A stretch of 64,000 nt of DNA from Varanus komodoensis. Taxonomy: Eukaryota > Chordata > Lepidosauria > Squamata > Varanidae. The notes beneath the pieces were generated by a model. The model saw only the letters and a list, made by a program, of their open reading frames with translations, made no database searches and was not told the origin of the DNA. Below are positions 34,201 to 45,308 of this stretch, piece by piece (position 1 is the stretch's first letter; each line of letters opens with the position of its first letter). The stretch is from contig NW_025336481.1 in assembly GCF_004798865.1 (NCBI RefSeq), forward strand, positions 739,908-803,907. Direction: 5' to 3'. The translations under genes and the position numbers were made by a program.

Positions 34201-37200
34201 ATGACCACTTGGCGAACAGCAGTTACAGCACACAACCTGCCTTTCGTGTGGCAGAAGAGCTAAGGGGCAAATTTCTTTTGAGATTCTTATAATCGTCAAG
34301 GAACTATACAAATTGCCTTGTTATTTGCTAAACAGGCATCCGAGTTGCCATGCAAAGTGAATCGTGAGTATTTACACTGCCAAGGAATAGAAACAGCAGC
34401 TTTTCCTTCTGAGAAGTGGTAGCTTGCTCATTAAGACCAAGTCCTAACCAGTTCTTTCAATTACACAGATGCACGGGATCATTTAAATGGCTAAATCTTC
34501 TCAAGAAATTCAGGACTTCCTCTCTCCCCCTTCATAAAGAACAGCTGGTGCCCAGATGAAGACACAACCAACACCAAGAAAGATGACTGAACTGCAAAAA
34601 CGCCCAAATCCTCCACTGAGCCAACACTGCAAGGTAGGAGTAGATGAGAAGCAACGACGGAAGAAGCAGTGCTGACCAATCCACCGCTACACCATCCGCT
34701 TACATCTGAACTGATGACATGCTCACATAAAACACCTGTCTTCATCCTCTCAGACTTTCTGCTAAGCACGCACAGGCTCAAGCGAGGGGGCAACGCATCC
34801 TTTCAAGGGGTAGACGAGCCATCTCCGCTCTCCTAGCACCCAAAGCAAACCAAGGCTCCGGTGACAGGGAATCCCGGTTTCACAGCCTGTGGGAATGTAT
34901 ACTCAGATCCACAGGGAGACCCCCAGGTTATGAACCTCAAGAGTTTTATAGGAGAACATCCAGGAAAAACCCCTCTGCAGAGACAAACCTGCAACAGCAC
35001 TGCCAGGTAGAGGTGCACAAACCAGCTACAAGTTTCCAGAACATATACAGAGTGTTTTATAGGTTTCTAGCCAAGTACCAGGAACAGGGCAAGTGATGAG
35101 AAAAGAATGGGTACATGATCAAAACAATGTGATAAAACGGCAGAGGGGACATGACATAATGGTACAGTAATTATCTGTGAATACAGGGTATTGATAAGGC
35201 TGAAAGAAAAGCACATGAATCGTAAGAGGCCTCGGGTGCGGGTACTGGCGGCTGACTGAAGCGAACAGTGCAACACGCTTGACGGTGCAGCTACATGCAG
35301 CAGCCCAGCAAGTCTCAGTCTCTTAAAGGAAGAGATGAATACTAAAACAGCTCCGGGGATATTCCGGCCCTTTCTAGGCAAGCGGTGCAGGGACACTGCA
35401 GGTCTGAGTTTATCTCACAAGGCAACGCATACAGGCAACCTTTCTTTACAAAGATTTGCTTGAATTCTCACCTGTTTCCCTTTCAAGAGGAACCCAAAGC
35501 AGCTTACATAACTCAGTTTTTCTCCTCACAACCTCCCCCCCCCCCCCCCCCATGATGCAGGCCAGGCTGAGAGTCCGTGACTAGCCCTAAGTCACCCGGT
35601 ATGCTTCACGAGCAAGTAGGGACCAGAACCCAGGGTCCCAGTTCAATACAGCTCCTGGGGTCCCACTTCTGTCAAAACTTTGTACTATTATTAGTAAACG
35701 TGGGCAAATTTAAGCAACACTGCCTTCCCTAGTTCCTCTGGGTGCCATGTAAGGGCTGGGCAGCAGCGGTTTTCAGTCCAATTCATTTGGCAGCATGGAA
35801 GAATGTCCCCCTTTCTGCAGGAAGGAGCTACATGGGTCCTGAAACAGCGCGTTCGCATTCTTCTGCTTGAGACCTCTCGCGAAACACAGCGGACGATCAC
35901 TCCTCCCACTCAGACACCTTTCGTATCACAGGGCATGAATGCAGACCGCCCCCAGTACAGCTCGTCTGTGCACGTCCGCCGCTCGCAGAGTAATGGGCCA
36001 GGAAGCCCCAGGACTGAGCTTCAGCTCTCACATGCCTGTGGTACCACAGGGCGGGGCATGCCACTCCCCTCCACTAGGCAACGCGTCCTGCGAGGCACCT
36101 ACCTGCTGGATCAGTTCAGCAGACTCGTCTTCCCCGATCCCCGCGGGAGCCTTTTTAACCATGCCGGGCCCAGTTTTATTCGCCACCGTTCTCTGTGCGA
36201 CCATGGGCCTCACCGGAGCTGCAACACAGAAGGGTGTGAGCCGCAGGTGACCAAGGCGGCAGGGGCCGCCCGTGCTCCTGCACCAGCAGCCCCGGCGAAG
36301 GACGTCCGCGAGGGGAGCCCCGTGCACCGCAGCAGGAGGTGCCCGCAGTCCGAGGACAGCCCGAGCAAGCCCTCTCCGGGCAAGGCGCTTAGTACCGATC
36401 ATGACAGTTCTCTTTAAGGAAGCCACCGAGCCTGTTCTCACAGACTTCAGTTCTGAGGCCTGCATCTTACTGTTATCTACAAAAGGAGAGTGTTTCTAGC
36501 TGTTATGCACTGACCCAACATGCCGCCGGAGCAGCAGCGCCAGCGCCTGGCCCCAAGGAACACGCAAGGCGCAACAGATGTGCACCCCTCTTGGCACCTG
36601 CACCCCCTTGTGATGCCGAGCTGAACGCCAGGCATGGACAGGGACGGCCCACGGAGGCTCACACCATTTAGGCTGGCACAGAGAATGTGCAGCACTGCAT
36701 GCCTCTGCCTCCTGGGCCAGGAAGCACCTGCAAAGTGAGCTGCACCTCCCACTGCTCCGGCACGTTCACCTGGACTGCTGGCGCAGCCGGGCACAGGCTC
36801 TGGCCCAGCACAACCCCACTCCCAGCGCACGTCCACGGCCGGCCGCCCGGCCTCAGCGCACGCGCCACATGCTCCCACGCACCTGTGCCACCAGAACCAA
36901 GGTTCTTCTTAGGCTTATTCAGCAGCGGAACAACAAGAGCGGGAGCTGGCGCTGTCTCCTGACCCTGCCGCGCTGCCACAGGGTCGTAGTCTTTCCCGTC
37001 GTAGTTTGCGTCAAAGAATTTTTTGAACCACTGAACGAATTCAAAATTATCCTGGAATTTTCCTTTCACTAATTTGTCCACAGGAATTATCTGAGGAGAG
37101 ATTGTACATAATGAACACAAAGGAGAAACACTCTTACTCAGGCCTCAAGGAACAGATGTTCCAAAGACAAGCGCACAGGATTTGTTAACGCAAGTTCAGA

Positions 37201-40200
37201 AAGGGGTTCCTTCTGAAACTTGAGCTGGACATGAGCAGGAACTTGTAGAAACAAAGTTCATGGCACTGAAAAGAATTTAGCAGATTGCAACAAATGTAAA
37301 GACCCAGAAAGGGAATACACACAGGAGGAACACTGCTACAACAGAGGAGGAAAGCCAATCATCATACTACCTACACACACAGAGAAGGATTCTAGAAACA
37401 TAATGCATTAAAATGAAAGTTAAACTCAAGGAAGTCAAAGTATGAGCTTTCCCTGGCAGGCAGTAGAAGTACAGGTTAAGGAAATTCGTTTTAAATGTCA
37501 GGAGAAACAAGATGTGACATGGGAAATGGGTGGATGGGGGCTCCTGTGATTTTGACCAGAGATGCTGCACTAAGAGAAGCTAACAGCCCTTGCCCCCATT
37601 TTTCCAGTCCAAGTTGCCCATGCCCTCAGAACTGCCCCCTTCTCAGCGGTCACTTCATGTCACATAAGATGTATTCCTTAAGGCCATATTAAGAGACGCA
37701 CATGTGGAAGCGGAAGTTCACATTTCATTAAATACAAAGAAATGAGCCTCATCCTGCCATGACAAAATGAGTCTTCAAATCACACGTGACTACTGTAATG
37801 TGCATTCTAAGTAAGTTTGTTATTTTGCCCCATGTAGCTTTTAAAGTACATTTGCATATCTGACAGCTGAGCGTGTTGCCATTTGGGTGTTCTGGTCAAC
37901 AGATTGCCCAGGAACCCATAAAAGGCAGCAGTCAAGGAAGAAGATTTCCAATCAAAGTGAAAGGCAAGCTACCGGGGAAACAGGACAAGCTGTGAACTCT
38001 CAGGTTGTGTACACACATATTGACATATGTAACAGAGCCACAGAGATCTTTTCAGAATAGAAAATTTGCCATTACTGAGAGCCAATACAGAATGCACTGC
38101 AAGAATTAGTACAGAGAATTGTAACTTCTGAACGGAGCTTGTGCCCCCTTGATGACTGAAATCAGTTCCCACTGCTTCTATCCTCCTCTGCTCTCCAAGC
38201 AGAGTCCCCACTTCTCTGATCCGGTGGCCACACAGCCCCACTTCCCAGAAAACCTTTCCTTCCATATGCATTTTAAAGTTCTGCTACACCTCTGCCTATA
38301 CTCTGCGGTAACAGCATACAGGACTTCGATTTTCCCAGAAATTCAGCTCTAGCAGCCTTTCCCAATCTGGTGCCCTCCAGGTGTTTCAGATTACAAGTCC
38401 CATCATTCCTGCCTGACCAATCAGGAAATGAGAATGCTTTGCCTTTGAGCCTCTCGCTGGTGTGGCTTGGGTACTTGTGGCACCTCATGTAACAACTGAC
38501 ATCTTCCCACTTGATAAAGGGAGCGTCCTTCACGTTAATTTCATCAGCAAACCCTAACAGAGGTGCACAAAGTGCTTTCATAAGGAAAAGCAGCTTCTCA
38601 GGGGAGCACGCTTGAGCGGCAAGAGGGAGTCTGAGGGACAGGTGTTTCCCCACCAGCTATTTCTCTGCTACAAATTACATTTGCTCTCACACACACTTTT
38701 GAAACCAGGGCACACATTTCGGGCCAAAAAAGCAGCCACCAGTGAATAGCCCAATGCCTCTTTCTCTGACCTTAGCTCTCCAATCAAGATGCTACTCCCC
38801 AGGGCAGTGGCCCACCAGCCATGTATGACTTTCATACAAAGTCCTTTACCTGACCTTTTCCAGCCGGCTCCTCACACTCAGGGGAGAAGCAACTGATTCC
38901 AGAGAAGTTCCTGGGCAAATGCTTCGCTCAGAGCTGCCTGAATACAGGGTCATTTGCAAGAGAAAAGGTGGGTAATTTTGTTGCTCTGGGCAATGAGGTT
39001 TCCATACTTGACCAACATCTGCAAACTGGAAGAATTCGATGATGTCTGGCCCCACCACCTTTATTTATTCATAGTGCTTCTGTATACCTTCTTGTAGCCA
39101 CATGACTCTCTAAATGCCTTACAAAATTTAAAAAACCAACAACACAGACATCATAAATAAAAAAGATGTATGCTGCAGAAGGCATCAACAGGCCACTTTT
39201 TAGTCAGGGGTATGTGATCTTACAGCTTCTGTGCATTTTCAATTATTCCAATGCTCTTGTAGTGTAATTCATCAGCCAAACTTATGTTTACACATTTGCG
39301 GGGAGGGGGTAAGTTAGAAAAATATAGCCGAAAAAGCTGAGAATAAATTGCAGTTGGTTGGTTTTAAGTTTAATCTGAGGCACATCTAGTTTAAGCTAGA
39401 CTGCTAGGACTCCAGATTTATCAATTTTTAATTAGGAAAAGTAAAAGCTGTCTAGTGACTGAGAGATACCCAGAAGCAGAAAAGATTAACGAGCTAGGAC
39501 ACAGCAGCATCCGGGCCGAAGAGGAGGGATGCTATAAATTGGTGTCCTTAAAACTGCAGCATTCCATCAGGATGGACTCAAACAGCATGCACTGAAACAC
39601 ATACAAAGATACTTACTTTGTCAACACCCATTCGCTTAAAACCTGCTTGTAGCACCTTGAAGTTCTGAATGTATTCATGTTCCAATTTTGCCTGGAATTT
39701 CACTTTCTTGAGTGTTACGGAACCAGGGAAGAGCATGTCCATGAACTGGCAATAAGCAGCACCTTGCAGGGAAAGAAAAAGGCAGGTGTACTTATGATGA
39801 TGCAGGCTTAGGGTGACATGGTCAACTCAGAAGGGAAATTTACAATTCCTTCACAGAATTGCTAGCATCTTCACAGCACTCCAGACAAAGAGCTTATGGA
39901 ACTGCGGTGTGCCATAGGGTTCACTCTGGGGCTGCAGGACTCACAGCTGTCCGTGAAATCACAGGTCTAATCACCAAAACAATTCCCCAGCTTAAAATGA
40001 GGCAGTGTGACTCATGAGCCCAATAGCCTTTACAAATCAGTGGCAGCAAAACCAGAGCATGGGCATGTCCCTGGCTAGTACAGGATCTGTTTCCTCAAGG
40101 AAACACACTGCCCACTTAAGAACAACACTCTTGCCTCTTGCTTGACTTAAAGAGACCCCCAGAATGCCGCTTGCTAAAATGGGATGGGGGTTTTCTACAA

Positions 40201-41494
40201 CACTGAAGATGGAAGACTTTATCGTACTACAGCTTTCTGTCAGCTGACCGTGAGCCTGAGATCCCAGGACACTGATTGGCAAAAGGTTTAGGACAGACAG
40301 AAGTACTTTTCCACAGTGTAGTTAATCTATGAAATTCACTGCCATGGGGGGCGGGGTGATGAGTGGCAGTCTGGGTGGCTCACTTGCCCTTCCCAGGATC
40401 TTTGTCCTGCCACCTGTGCATTTCCTCCCGCTGGACACTCCTTTTGCATTTATCAGCTTCTCACGGCGACTATCAGTGTGTACAGCACATTATGTATGAC
40501 CCAAACTTTACTGAAACTTTCTCCTGAATTCCCTTCAATAGTTTCCATACACAAATATCCACTTCATTCTCCTGTTGCTTTTCTTGTTTGTATTGTACTG
40601 TACAAGCAGCAGCATAGCATTGCAAGGCATGAAAACTCTGCTGCTATCACTATGGATTCGTCCCCTGAGGCTCAGCCCCAGTGCTGAGGGCTCACAGCAA
40701 GACGTTTAACGCTATGCAAGCTCCCACAGGGACCAATATAGGCTGTGCAAAACCTGGTTCGTGTTTGATCTTCTGCAAGGAGTCGCCAAGTGGTGCAAAT
40801 TTGAATTCGTGTGTGAAACCAAGCAACACCCGTCTTGTCACCTCTCAAACGCTGCACCTGGGGAGTATTCCCCAAACCCCACCAGCACCGCAGAACCACT
40901 GAGTGAGCCTTGAGGCATTCGCACCATGACCCCCACCCCAAGCCCCTTCTATTAGATTGCACCCCGAACAAAGCACACAAGGCCAAAGAAACCTGGAGGA
41001 CAAGAAGCATGTTACAAACAGGAGGTTCAAGCCAGCCAGCCGTGCAGCTTCCCCCAACCTGCTCCTACCAAAATGTGCTGCACTCCAATTCCCAGCAGCC
41101 CCAGCAGCTTGGCCAATGGTCACAAATGCTAGGAACTGCACTCCAACACATTTGGAGAATGCTGCAATGAGAAAGGCTATGCTAAAGGGGGTACGGCACC
41201 AAACTAAAGGCATGTATACTTTTATGTTTGGTTTGCAACTACAAAAAACCCCTCCTTCCACCCTAAAGGCAGGCAGACACTCCGAGCAGCATCCAGAGAG
41301 AAAGGCTGATCTCCAGCTTCTCCAGTGCTCTGAAAGCCTCAAGCAGCACTTCTGCTCTCAGCGGTCTTCTTACCTGAGCAAAGCTGCTCTATCTTTGTCA
41401 GGTTCAACTGTAAGGACTCGTTGATCCAGGCAAGCATGTCATGTCGACTCAAGTTATCACTTGTCACTGAAGTGGAATACACGTTAACTGCCAT
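28167..41494 (-). CDS. MAPRE1: MAPRE1 (EB1), microtubule plus-end binding protein, complete CDS
   Basis: Six coding exons: 41374-41494 (with the ATG), 39617-39762, 36883-37090, 36103-36218, 29482-29634 and 28167-28223. They total 801 nt, giving 266 residues plus stop; human EB1 has 268. The N-terminus [20 protein letters not shown] starts the calponin-homology domain (about residues 14-116) that binds the microtubule lattice at growing ends. A basic Ser/Pro linker follows, then the EB-homology coiled coil around [19 protein letters not shown], which dimerises and holds SxIP partners. The acidic tail ends EEQEEY, the EEY/F motif recognised by CAP-Gly domains. The protein is cytoplasmic, on spindle and interphase microtubules. 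All junctions are in phase and no defects were seen. Exon 1 is non-coding and was not located, probably because of the assembly gap at 42986-43085. Confidence 0.98.
28955..29025 (+). mobile_element. LINE 3' tail
   Basis: TATAAGCCACTTTGAAGACC followed by GGCATATAAA, the usual L2-type 3' end wording. In MAPRE1 intron near the last coding exons. Confidence 0.5.
29482..29634 (-). CDS. MAPRE1: MAPRE1 exon: EB-homology dimerisation domain
   Basis: 153 nt, exactly 51 codons, phase 0 at both ends. It encodes [40 protein letters not shown] and [11 protein letters not shown]. The hydrophobic [10 protein letters not shown] segment forms the SxIP-binding groove in the family. Confidence 0.97.
30012..30027 (+). 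repeat. G16 homopolymer
   Basis: Uninterrupted run of 16 G in a MAPRE1 intron, followed by TTGGGG. A likely sequencing and replication trouble spot. Confidence 0.95.
30620..33060. other. GC-rich, proline-rich block in a MAPRE1 intron, unassigned
   Basis: About 2.4 kb of GC-rich sequence in otherwise AT-richer intron. Long frames occur on both strands (plus-strand 30452-31327 and 31808-32905, minus-strand 30796-31872), and the plus-strand readings are rich in Pro, Ser and Ala. It ends near a (CCGT)n microsatellite and an A13 run at 32904-32916. No known protein or repeat family was recognised. It could be the 5' part of an unrecognised element or simply a GC-rich island. Confidence 0.3.
33180..33385. 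repeat. SINE-like dispersed repeat
   Basis: The most complete copy in the window: GGGCTCAAGGCAGCTTACAT, CACAACAACAGCCCTGTGAG, CTGGCCCAAGGTCACCCAGT and an end reading ACCACGACACCACGCTGGCT. Confidence 0.85.
33495..34135 (-). mobile_element. L2-clade LINE, 3' part
   Basis: The minus strand encodes the L2 reverse-transcriptase end ([20 protein letters not shown]) and the downstream segment [20 protein letters not shown], then an AT-rich 3' end. In a MAPRE1 intron. 5' truncated. Confidence 0.9.
34140..35478. other. MAPRE1: MAPRE1 intron stretch with nothing recognised
   Basis: AT-richer sequence with no repeat or exon that I can name. Confidence 0.5.
35480..35680. repeat. SINE-like dispersed repeat with C17 run
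   Basis: CCCAAAGCAGCTTACATAAC, then a C17 run (35535-35551), then GGCTGAGAGTCCGTGACTAG and AAGTCACCCGG. Same family as 33180. Confidence 0.75.
36103..36218 (-). CDS. MAPRE1: MAPRE1 exon: basic linker
   Basis: 116 nt encoding [20 protein letters not shown], then a Lys/Ala/Gly stretch ending DESAELIQQ. It is diverged from human (QRPISTQRT...DDEAAELMQQ) but collinear and in phase. Confidence 0.93.
36883..37090 (-). CDS. MAPRE1: MAPRE1 exon: end of CH domain and start of linker
   Basis: 208 nt encoding [20 protein letters not shown], then [20 protein letters not shown], then a Pro/Ala linker with [15 protein letters not shown]. The linker is the least conserved part relative to mammals. Confidence 0.97.
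38350..38425. repeat. Short palindromic MITE-like repeat (partial)
   Basis: CTTTCCCAATCTGGTGCCCT and CCAGGTGTTTCAGATTACAA, then AGTCCCATCATTCCTGCC. One half of the palindrome. Confidence 0.55.
39058..39200 (-). mobile_element. LINE 3' tail
   Basis: Begins CTTTATTTATTCATAGTGCT and carries the AT-rich text and short A-rich tracts typical of an antisense LINE 3' end. No coding part. Confidence 0.4.
39617..39762 (-). CDS. MAPRE1: MAPRE1 exon: core of CH domain
   Basis: 146 nt encoding [20 protein letters not shown] through FKRMGVDK, almost identical to human EB1. Donor AAA|GTAAGT. Confidence 0.97.
41060..41170. repeat. Short palindromic MITE-like repeat
   Basis: GCACTCCAATTCCCAGCAGC and, inverted, GCTAGGAACTGCACTCCAAC; the outer ends AAATGTG and CACATTT mirror each other. 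Confidence 0.6.
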
Positions 41495-41497
41495 TTT
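41374..41497 (-). CDS. MAPRE1: MAPRE1 first coding exon (ATG, start of CH domain)
   Basis: The ATG is at 41492-41494, only a few bases inside the exon after a TTCTCCAG acceptor. It encodes [20 protein letters not shown] through KIEQLCS. The donor is CTCAG|GTAAG. The start agrees with the mammalian protein. Confidence 0.96.
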
Positions 41498-42985
41498 CTG
41501 GAGAAAATGAAGAAATGAGGGATTTTGTTTACAGAGAGGCTAGCAAAGTGAATCCCTGCCGCATCTCACATCCCTCCATCACACTCTCCAAAGTGAACAG
41601 GAAATCTTTCCTAGTCATCAAAGGCACAGTCACAACTGTTGGATGCAGACCACCTCCTAATGAGTCAGTTTACTGGAGCCAGAGTAGCCCCTTATCAGAA
41701 ACTCACTGATCCAGTAAGGTGCTGACTCTATGTTTATAAATAGCTGAAATCAGATGCTGCGCTCATACACTGAGAACCCTTTCCTGTCACTAAAGGAAAT
41801 ATATTGCAATGATCCAACGCAGAAAAGAGGAAGGTAACCTAGCCAATTCAGCTGCTGCCTCAAAATGGTTCTTCAGACTTGGCTCATTTGCCTTCCACAA
41901 AACATCTCCAGGGAAGACCCGGCACGGGAGAGTAAGTGGAAGATGAGCAAATGAGTTTTCCAGGAAGAACAAATTAGCAAGAGGAAAACAAAGCGAGGGG
42001 CCCACAGGAAGACTGCATGCACCCACTGCCTTTGGAGATTTTCGGCAGGGCAGCCCAGCAAAAGGCGTGACAATGGATGTGAAGGGAACTAGCCCTCCTG
42101 GGTCCTTGAGCTTATGGAAAAGAGGGCACACTGCTTAAGTACCAGAAGCTTCAGCTAGCAGAGGCAAGGAGCTAGTGATGAGTGCCCTGAGATCTCTTGT
42201 AGATAAAAAGGGGTGTATTAAGCTTGAAAATAATTAACTACCAGGGAAGAGAAAGCTCAGCAAACACACTCCGAAGAGCCTGGGGAAGGAATACAGAAAT
42301 GCAGCCCTTCTGCTTCTTACTGGGACTTTTTTATGGTGCTTACTTTGAAATCTGCTTCAGTCAGTTGGCATGCCTGCTTCGGGATTACTTGAGGGACCGC
42401 CCTCACCCATACAATCAAGCCCATGTAACATCTGCCCCTGCGGTCCGAACTGGAGCCTGCTATTGAGAGAGACGAGGCACCAGGCACATGGCCTCAGGGA
42501 CTCCTCCTGCCCTGCCCCTCCAGGACTGGGATTCAGGAAAGGTTTGAAGACCTTTTATCTGGAACAATACTTCCTTTGCTCGGAGGACAACAAGTTCTCC
42601 TATCTGAGGGCATTTCAGCATAGCATTCCGCATGCTGACCAAGGGGCCATTCTTATCTGTTTCTTTCTTGCCCTTTCCCCTCACTGTGCAGCCCTGGGAG
42701 GTGTTGCAGCTTTAACAGCCGAATAAAAAGACGAACGGTCAGCCAGACGTCCGTTCACCTCGCGCTCCGAGCGAAGCGGCAGGACGCGAAAGCTCCCGCG
42801 ACCGGGGGAAAGCAGCCTTCCCGGCGGAAAATTCATTTCGGGCGCGGGGACGCGCGCTGCACAGGCCCCCGCCCGAGGCGCAGCCGCCGCCAGGCACGTC
42901 GCGCGGAGCAGGCCGGGCAGGGGCGCCCCGGGGGGCTCCAGGTAGCGCCGGCGGGCCGCCCGGGAAGCGGAGCGGGCCTCGGGCC

Positions 42986-43085
42986 NNNNNNNNNNNNNNN
43001 NNNNNNNNNNNNNNNNNNNNNNNNNNNNNNNNNNNNNNNNNNNNNNNNNNNNNNNNNNNNNNNNNNNNNNNNNNNNNNNNNNNNN
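42986..43085. other. Assembly gap (100 N)
   Basis: Exactly 100 unknown bases inside the CpG island, so the true gap length is probably unknown. It may hide the non-coding first exon of MAPRE1. Confidence 0.99.
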
Positions 43086-43141
43086 CCCGTTACCTCAGTC
43101 GCTCGCCGTTCAAACCGGCCCCGCCCGCTTAGCCCAGGATC

Positions 43142-43173
43142 TGACGTCACGCGCACCCGGCGCGCTGACGTCA
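43142..43173. promoter_or_regulatory. MAPRE1: Paired CRE palindromes (TGACGTCA twice)
   Basis: Two perfect 8-bp TGACGTCA sites at 43142-43149 and 43166-43173, start to start 24 bp. They are the CREB/ATF consensus, inside the CpG island on the upstream side of the predicted MAPRE1 start. Binding is inferred from the motif only. Confidence 0.6.
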
Positions 43174-43264
43174 CTCCCAGGCCAGGGGAAGCGGAAGGCG
43201 CGGCTGCACCGCCCAGAGGAACAGGGAGGCGGGGCTCGCTCGTCTTTCTTTCCCGCGCTCATTG

Positions 43265-43269
43265 ATTGG
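43265..43269 (-). promoter_or_regulatory. MAPRE1: Inverted CCAAT box
   Basis: ATTGG on the plus strand reads CCAAT on the minus strand, about 95 bp upstream of the CRE pair with respect to MAPRE1. It fits an NF-Y site in a CpG-island promoter. The motif is short, so chance is possible. Confidence 0.35.
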
Positions 43270-44193
43270 CTGGAGGGACGGGATGGCGGCCCTGGCTCCG
43301 CCTCCTTCCTGTCGCCGCCGCGCCTCCCCGGCAGGCCACGCCCCCAGCCGGAGCCCCGGTCGCCCTGACCCCAACCCGAGCCCCCCCGATCGGCGGGGCA
43401 CGTGGGTTGCATCCGCGCCGGCCAAGGCGGCGACGCCGCGCAGGTCCGCGCCCGCTTCCCCACCGGCGGGCTGCCGCGGGAGACGTGACTCGGGGGCGCG
43501 TCCGAGCAGCCGTTCGGGGTCCCGGGAGGTCTGCTGCATGGAGGCCCCCGCGAGGCCCGTCGGCATCCATGTGGAGCAGGCGGGCCGGGGTGGGGGACGG
43601 GAAGGGACCCCGCGGCAGCCGGGGCGGCGCAGGTGCCGCGAATAACGCGAGGCTGTGGGCGGGGCCGTGATTAAGGCTGCGCTTCGGCGCCTGGCGGGGG
43701 GGTCGCCGGCAGCTGCGACCTCCTGCGAGGGACTCGGCTTGGGTCGCCGGGGCCCCCGCGCGTGGCTTGGCCGTGCGCGCCGCCTCCCTGCCGCGCGTGG
43801 CGCCCCGGCCCCTTCAGGCGGTGCCCGAGGCCCCACCCGGGGGGGCAGCGCTTCTGCCCGCGCATCCGTCGCCCGGGCCTGCCCCCCCGGCTGCCACGCA
43901 TCCAGACGCGTGGGGGGGCGGAGGGCTGTGCCCCGCGGAGCCTGCAGTGCCGCCTCTCCCGGAGCAGCCGCTTCTGGGGCGGGCTCTGCGGAGGCGCGCT
44001 CGGGGGGTCTCAAGGGCCCCCCGCGCGGTCAGCGGGGCCTGGAGCATTTCCGCCCGGGAGAGCCGCCTCTGGCCGAGCGGGGCGCCCGCCCGGCCGGCCG
44101 GCCTGGGGCTGATCCCGCAGGCGTGGCCGGTCCGGCCCGGCCCCATCAGTGTTGGCCTCGAGCTTGCCTGGATTCTCCGCGGGGCAGAGGGCC

Positions 44194-44781
44194 TCACCCC
44201 CGGCGTCGGTGGCCCCGGGGATCGTCCTGCAGCCTCAACCGGCGGGCTTGGAAAGGAGTGGCTCCTTTATTTATTTGATAATGCAGGTATTCTTCGCTTA
44301 TTGATTGAAGCGAGGAATAATCAGGAGGACATTGCACAACGACACACATGCTAAGATTCTGCAGGTTTTCCTTTTCTGTGTATAGTGCGGATTTATAGAA
44401 GCTTGAAGTAGAAATAGTGGTGGCAACATCCGGTATGAAGGGAGTAAAAGCAGAGCAGCCATCAGAGAAATGGCTGTAGCTCACCAGGACAGCTAAAGCC
44501 AACGCCGTAGAAACCAGGCTGCGCTGCCGAGGGCGCTGGGCCAGGCAAGGGGGGCACCGTGCGGCTGCTAGCTTTGTGTCCACGGCACATGCCCATCCCG
44601 GATCTACTCCCACTGGGGCGAATTCTTTAACTGCCTTGAATCCTCCACCATTCAACACGATGGGAGGAGCCTCGGTTCCAGAAACGCAAGAAATGGCCCG
44701 TTTTCTCCACCTTAAGTTCATGCGGCACATCCTGGAGAAGCTGGCCCAGCCTCTGGACTGCTTTGCTTGCCTTGCCTGCAT
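44194..44781 (-). other. Unassigned 195-codon open frame at the edge of the CpG island
   Basis: A single minus-strand frame of 195 codons with Met at 44781. It begins MQARQAKQSRGWASFSRMCR and contains a neutral Ser/Ala/Val middle. No family was recognised. A GTGAGC that could act as a donor lies inside it near 44482, and its last part is in the GC-rich island. It borders an old CR1 copy starting at about 44810. Coding status is unsupported beyond openness. Confidence 0.2.
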
Positions 44782-44809
44782 TTCTTCCCACTCTTTGGCC
44801 GTTTAATGA

Positions 44810-45230
44810 CCAGAATTATACAGCACAGTCCAAGCGCAGCTGTACCAGTCATTGCATTGGTGTAAAGCCATAAAGTGATATGGCCACTTTTGTTTCTGAT
44901 GAAATATTTATTTCCCGGGGATCCTCAGCGGAGTTTGCCTTTTCCACAGCAGTCATACATGGATGGGTGTTTTTTAGCCCCAGGATGTATTATTTTGCAC
45001 TTGTTTACACTAAACCACGTTTCCCATTTTAATTACTTTTCCCCAGTTGGAGAAATCCTTTTTGGCGCTCTTGAGGCCCCATAAATACTCTGTTTACACT
45101 GTCCACCAATAATGCAAAATAATTTATGAAGTTGGAAAGTACCTGGAGATGCAGCCCATCTCTCCTTGATCTGGTGGAATCAAGGTGGCCTAACACCAAT
45201 TTCCCATGGCCACGCACTCCAGCAGCAGAA
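44810..45230 (-). mobile_element. CR1/L3 LINE fragment, old
   Basis: Antisense CR1 wording: ACCAGAATTATACAGCACAG, GGAGTTTGCCTTTTCCACAG and ATTTTGCACTTGTTTACACT. Clearly diverged. Confidence 0.7.
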
Positions 45231-45302
45231 TTGAACTGAACCAATTTGTGCCCATCATGCAATGAAAAGAGCAAGGAGACCCAATTATAGAAGAACACTG
45301 AC

Positions 45303-45308
45303 TTTAAT
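45303..45308 (-). terminator. Possible poly(A) signal ATTAAA downstream of DNMT3B
   Basis: ATTAAA on the minus strand in AT-rich, mostly non-repetitive sequence about 3.1 kb beyond the DNMT3B stop. It could end a long DNMT3B 3' UTR or an unrecognised transcript. Weak on its own. Confidence 0.25.

Larger units (their letters stand above)
37091..39616. other. MAPRE1: MAPRE1 intron
   Basis: Contains only the partial palindromic repeat at 38350 and a LINE tail at 39058. The rest shows nothing recognisable. Confidence 0.5.
42720..44250. promoter_or_regulatory. MAPRE1: CpG island over the MAPRE1 promoter
   Basis: Very GC-rich and dense in CpG, in contrast with the AT-rich sequence on either side. 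It sits 1.2 kb upstream of the first coding exon of MAPRE1, where the non-coding first exon and start site are expected. Long open frames on both strands here are compositional. It is interrupted by a 100-base run of N. Confidence 0.85.

Noticed and set aside
43171-44354. Frames of 195-280 codons in the CpG island
   Set aside because: Present on both strands and in several phases; explained by high GC content.
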